Position numbers and translations under genes: made by a program. The notes below the pieces were generated by a model. The model did not search any database. It worked only from the letters and a program-made list of their open reading frames with translations, and was not told the origin of the DNA. A stretch of DNA of 26,140 nt from AR5 sp041497115 (GTDB lineage Bacteria; Methylomirabilota; Methylomirabilia; Rokubacteriales; CSP1-6). Positions 23,241-26,140 of the stretch are shown here, one piece after another; the first letter of the stretch is position 1, and the number at the start of each line of letters is the position of its first letter. The stretch spans positions 1 to 26,140 of the forward strand of contig JBGQFW010000060.1 of NCBI GenBank assembly GCA_041497115.1, read 5' to 3'.

Positions 23241-24470
23241 TCAGCTCTTCAGCGGCGGATAGTCCCGCGAGTAGACCGGCTGCGCGAGAAACCACTTCTC
23301 GTCGTACGTCCAGAACTGGCTGACGTCCTTGTACGTCTTCAGCGTGACGTTGACGAGCTTGTCGCCCTTGCGCTCGCACCGCCGGACGTAGAAGTTGCCG
23401 ATCACGTTGCCGAAGTGGTCGAAGTGGAACGGGCCGCGCGGCGTGTCGGTCAGCGACACCGAGCGCAGCGCCTTGATGAAGGCCTCGCGGTCCTCGGTCT
23501 TGCCGCCGGTCTTCTCCAGCGCCGCCTCCGCCACCATGCCGTTGATGTAGAGGCCGGCCGAGTAGAGGCCGGGGATGTTGCCGTAGTCCTTCAGCATCCC
23601 CTCGATGAGCCGCTTGTTGCTGGGCGTGTCCACGTCGCTGCTGTAGCCGGACGCCGAGACCAGGCCGATGGCCTCATCGCCGTACGACTTCATCAGCGCC
23701 TCGTCACCCGCCGTGCTGCCGCCGAGCACCGGCAGCTTCAGCCCCTGGTCCTTGTACTGCTTCATGAACTTGAGCGGATTCGAGCCGGCGAAGCCCTGCA
23801 CCACCGCCTCCACGCCGCTGATCTGGGCCAGGTAGGGGGTGTAGTCGGGCGTCACCAGCGGCGGCCACAGCTTCTTGACGACGCGGCCGCCGGCGTCCTC
23901 GAACACGCGCTGGAAGCCGCCCATCTGCTCGTGGCCGAACGCGAAGTCCTCGGAGAGCGTCATCACGCGCTTGTACTTGAGCTCCTTGGCCGCGTAGTCG
24001 GCCAGCACGTGCATGGTCTGTGCCGAGGTGGCGGAGGCGCGGACGAAGTACGGGTTGGGCTTGCGCTGGGTCATGTCCTCGGCGGCGGCCAGGCTGAGGA
24101 TCGGCATCTTCGCCTGGGCGGTGTAGTCGCTGATCGCGAGCAGCTCGAAAGCGGCCAGCGGGCCGACGATGAGATCCACGTTGTCGCGCTCGACCAGCTC
24201 CTGCGTCTTCGTCTTGGTGCCGGCGGGATTGCCGCCGGTGTCGCCGACGACCAGCTCGGCCTTGCGCCCGGCCAGCGTGTAGTTACGGTCCTTGAGGAAG
24301 CGGACGATCCCCTGCTCCATCTGGATCCCGCCCTGGGCGAGCGGCCCGGTCTTCACGGTGAGCAGGCCGATGCGCACCGGCTTGGCCTGCGCGATCGCCG
24401 GGAAGGGCATCGTCGCCACCACCGCGGCAGCGCCGGCCAGGAACGTGCGCCGATCGATTCGGGTCACCAT
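23241..24470 (-). CDS. ABC transporter substrate-binding protein (HAAT type, Tat signal)
   Basis: A 409-aa periplasmic substrate-binding protein. It starts MVTRIDRRTFLAGAAAVVATMPFPAIAQA, a twin-arginine signal (RR at 7-8, then FL) with probable cleavage after AQA (about residue 29). The mature protein begins VRIGLLTVKTGPLAQGG and has the two-lobed Peripla_BP_6 pattern (VDLIVGPLAAFELLAI, then RVMTLSEDFAFGHEQ, then TDTPRGPFHFDHFGNV). The ATG at 24470 has AAGGAGA 5 nt upstream and overlaps the VOC stop by one base. The ligand is unknown. Absence of a lipobox and use of Tat suggest export in a folded state. Confidence 0.94.
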   Translation of the reverse strand: MVTRIDRRTFLAGAAAVVATMPFPAIAQAKPVRIGLLTVKTGPLAQGGIQMEQGIVRFLKDRNYTLAGRKAELVVGDTGGNPAGTKTKTQELVERDNVDLIVGPLAAFELLAISDYTAQAKMPILSLAAAEDMTQRKPNPYFVRASATSAQTMHVLADYAAKELKYKRVMTLSEDFAFGHEQMGGFQRVFEDAGGRVVKKLWPPLVTPDYTPYLAQISGVEAVVQGFAGSNPLKFMKQYKDQGLKLPVLGGSTAGDEALMKSYGDEAIGLVSASGYSSDVDTPSNKRLIEGMLKDYGNIPGLYSAGLYINGMVAEAALEKTGGKTEDREAFIKALRSVSLTDTPRGPFHFDHFGNVIGNFYVRRCERKGDKLVNVTLKTYKDVSQFWTYDEKWFLAQPVYSRDYPPLKS

Positions 24471-25012
24471 CACGATCTCCTTTCGGACAGCGCGAGCGTC
24501 GCGCTCTCGTCCGTCATCCGCCCACCCACCGGGACGTGGCGGAGCTCGTTCCACACGCGGTCCACCTCCGCCATGACCACGGCGTCGGGCTGCTCGATGT
24601 CGATCGGGTTCACCGTCGGCACCCAGCAGGGGCGGCCGGTGACCCAGAAGACCTCCGTGCGGTTGCCCTCGGGATCGAAGAAGTAGCAGCCGATGGCGCT
24701 GGCGTGGTTGACGACGCCCTCGATGCGGTACCCCTCGGCGACCAGCCGCCGGCGGAACGCGCGCAGGTCGTCGAGGCTCGCCACGCCCATCGAGATCTGC
24801 TGGACCAGCCGGGGGTCGTCGCCCTCCGGCCGCCCCCGCATCAGCGCGATCTCGTGGTCGGCCGCCCCGGGATCGGCGCTGAGGAAGACGACGCCGGCCC
24901 GCCAGTTCTGCTTGGTCACCTGCATGCCGAGCAGGTCGCGGTAGAAGGCGACCATGCGCGCGAGGTCGCGCACGTAGATTCCGACGTGGCCCAGTCCGGT
25001 CACCCGTGGCAT
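24470..25012 (-). CDS. VOC-superfamily (glyoxalase/extradiol dioxygenase-like) protein
   Basis: A 180-aa vicinal-oxygen-chelate protein. It has LGHVGIYVRDLARMVAFYRDLLGM (7-30, first beta-alpha-beta-beta-beta unit with His9), DHEIAL (52-57), and a second unit with SMGVASLDDLRAF (74-86) and FFDPEGNRTEVFW (111-123, Glu120). His9 and Glu120 are at metal-ligand positions. At the position just before ISMGV, where extradiol dioxygenases usually have His, there is Gln72, so ring-cleaving activity is uncertain. His103 (VNHASAIG) resembles the second-shell His of catechol dioxygenases. A 55-residue tail follows the domain. It lies between an amidohydrolase and the transporter genes. Confidence 0.88.
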   Translation of the reverse strand: MPRVTGLGHVGIYVRDLARMVAFYRDLLGMQVTKQNWRAGVVFLSADPGAADHEIALMRGRPEGDDPRLVQQISMGVASLDDLRAFRRRLVAEGYRIEGVVNHASAIGCYFFDPEGNRTEVFWVTGRPCWVPTVNPIDIEQPDAVVMAEVDRVWNELRHVPVGGRMTDESATLALSERRS

Positions 25013-25032
25013 GGCAGGGAGAATACTCCCAA

Positions 25033-26109
25033 TCAGCGCTTCCGTGCGCGGCCCGTCAACTTCAGCAGCCGGGCGGCGTTGAGCCCCTTGATCCGGGCCC
25101 GGTCGGCGGCGCTCAGCGACGCGCAGCCGTCCACGAATCCGCGCGGGTCGTACATGCCCATGTCGTAGGGATAATCGGTGCCGACCAGGATGTGGTCGGC
25201 CCCCCACAGGTTCACCAGGTGGCGGAGCTGGTCGCGGTCGAACACGATCGTGTCGAAGTAGAGCTTCTTCAGCGACTGCCGGGGCGTCTTCTTGAGCACC
25301 GTCCGCGCGTCCACACGCGCGCTCCACACGTGGTCCATCCGCGCCGGGTAGTGCGCGACGTAGCCGCCGCCGTGCGCCGCCACCAGCTTGAGCTTCGGGA
25401 ACCGCTCCAGCACGCCGTCGAAGACGAGGTGGCCGACCGCGATGGTGGTGTCGAGCGGGTTGCCGATGACGTTGGTGAAGTAGTGGTCGCCCAGCCGGTC
25501 GCCCTGGGTGAAGCCGTTGGGGTGCATGAACACGACCACGTCGAGCGCCTGGGCCTTCCGCCAGAACGCGTCGCGCCCGCGCGAGACCTCGGCGCCGACG
25601 ACGTTGGTGCCGATCTCGGCGCCCCGGAACCCGAGCTGCGTCACGCAGCGCTCGAGCTCCTCGGCCGCCGCCTCGGGCGCCTGCAGCGGCACGTGGGCCA
25701 GCGCCACGAACCGGTCGGGGTGCGCCTGGACGATGCCCGCCAGGTGCTGGTTGATCAGCCGGCTCGCCGTGATCGCGCGGTCGGCCGGCAGCCAGTACTT
25801 GAAGTGGAACGGCGAGGACGAGATCGCCTGCACGTCCATCCCCATCTTGTCCATGTCGCGCAGCCGCTGCTCGACCGAGGTGAGGCAGGACCACACGTTC
25901 TCCTGCTGCTTGCGGTTGGTCTCGCGCGAGAGCTCGTTGGAGAACCGCGCCGCCGGCTCGGGCTGCGGCGGCGTCAGGTCGCGGATCAGCTCGTCCGCCG
26001 CGGGGACGTGGACGTGGCAGTGGATGTCGACGCAGAGATCGCGCCGGCCGGCCCGGCCCTTGGGCGGGCGGCCGCCGCGGGCGACGGCGCCTGGACACGT
26101 GAAGAGCAT
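25033..26109 (-). CDS. Amidohydrolase family protein (ACMSD-like)
   Basis: A 358-aa amidohydrolase-2 protein with a classical HxH metal site, VDIHCHVHVP (about 27-36). Further motifs are DMDKMGMDVQAISSSPF, VVFMHPNGF (His), KLVAAHGGGYVAHYPAR (His) and HILVGTDYPYDMGMYDP (catalytic Asp), all as in ACMSD and related decarboxylases. The first 24 residues are basic and not conserved-looking, so a start slightly downstream is possible, but GGAGGGAG lies 6-8 nt before the ATG at 26109 and supports it. It is the first gene of the transporter operon within the window, 20 bp before the VOC gene. A hydrolytic or decarboxylating step on the imported compound is the likely role. Confidence 0.9.
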   Translation of the reverse strand: MLFTCPGAVARGGRPPKGRAGRRDLCVDIHCHVHVPAADELIRDLTPPQPEPAARFSNELSRETNRKQQENVWSCLTSVEQRLRDMDKMGMDVQAISSSPFHFKYWLPADRAITASRLINQHLAGIVQAHPDRFVALAHVPLQAPEAAAEELERCVTQLGFRGAEIGTNVVGAEVSRGRDAFWRKAQALDVVVFMHPNGFTQGDRLGDHYFTNVIGNPLDTTIAVGHLVFDGVLERFPKLKLVAAHGGGYVAHYPARMDHVWSARVDARTVLKKTPRQSLKKLYFDTIVFDRDQLRHLVNLWGADHILVGTDYPYDMGMYDPRGFVDGCASLSAADRARIKGLNAARLLKLTGRARKR

Positions 26110-26140
26110 GGGGGTCTCCCTCCGGGGATTCGAATCGGCG

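Noticed and set aside
26119..26140. tRNA T-arm-like GATTCGAATC at the right edge
   Set aside because: It is a palindrome resembling TTCGAATC, but the flanking bases do not form the 5-bp T-stem on either strand, no acceptor/CCA end follows, and the window ends.

Overview
The window is high-GC (about 70% by eye) and almost entirely coding. The largest gap between genes is 133 bp (18809-18941), so no gene-free stretch exceeds 300 bases. I see no rRNA, tRNA, insertion sequence, CRISPR array, phage module or transcription-regulator gene. An OmpA/Pal-type lipoprotein points to a Gram-negative (diderm) bacterium. High GC, many ACMSD-type amidohydrolases, branched-chain-type ABC uptake genes and selenoproteins would fit an uncultured lineage such as Candidatus Rokubacteria/Methylomirabilota. 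That placement is inference; no marker gene here proves it.

Layout. (1) 1-10259, plus strand: one tightly packed catabolic operon. It holds a 5'-truncated amidohydrolase, a class II aldolase/adducin protein, an SDR dehydrogenase, a second paralogous amidohydrolase, a 122-aa unknown, a Gfo/Idh/MocA oxidoreductase, a third amidohydrolase, a stand-alone MetE-like catalytic domain, an enoyl-CoA hydratase and a molybdenum hydroxylase large subunit without its partner subunits. (2) 10244-15097, minus strand: an acyl-CoA type operon transcribed in the order AMP-forming ligase, zinc-free quinone/enoyl reductase, enoyl-CoA hydratase, duplicated dimeric-barrel protein, SDR. It converges on region 1 with overlapping stop codons. 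(3) 15147-17784, plus strand: a short redox cluster that I consider the most interesting part. It has a UGSC-family selenoprotein, an unknown conserved companion, an AhpD-like selenoprotein with a CxxU site, and a DUF1353-like protein. Both selenoproteins are interrupted by an in-frame TGA and would be split by ordinary gene calling. Each TGA is followed at the right distance by a hairpin with a GU-containing apical loop, as expected of a bacterial SECIS element. (4) 17795-26109, minus strand: an OmpA-like lipoprotein alone, then an operon transcribed in the order amidohydrolase, VOC protein, Tat-type substrate-binding protein, LivH, LivM, LivG, LivF, HmuY-like membrane-anchored protein, MsrB.

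How the genes may work together (inference): region 4 would import a small carboxylated or aromatic-type compound. The ACMSD-type amidohydrolases, aldolase-fold protein and dehydrogenases of regions 1 and 4 would decarboxylate, hydrolyse or oxidise such compounds, and region 2 would activate the acid product to a CoA thioester and process it in a beta-oxidation-like way. MsrB and the two selenoproteins add thiol/selenol redox chemistry. Substrates cannot be read from the sequence.
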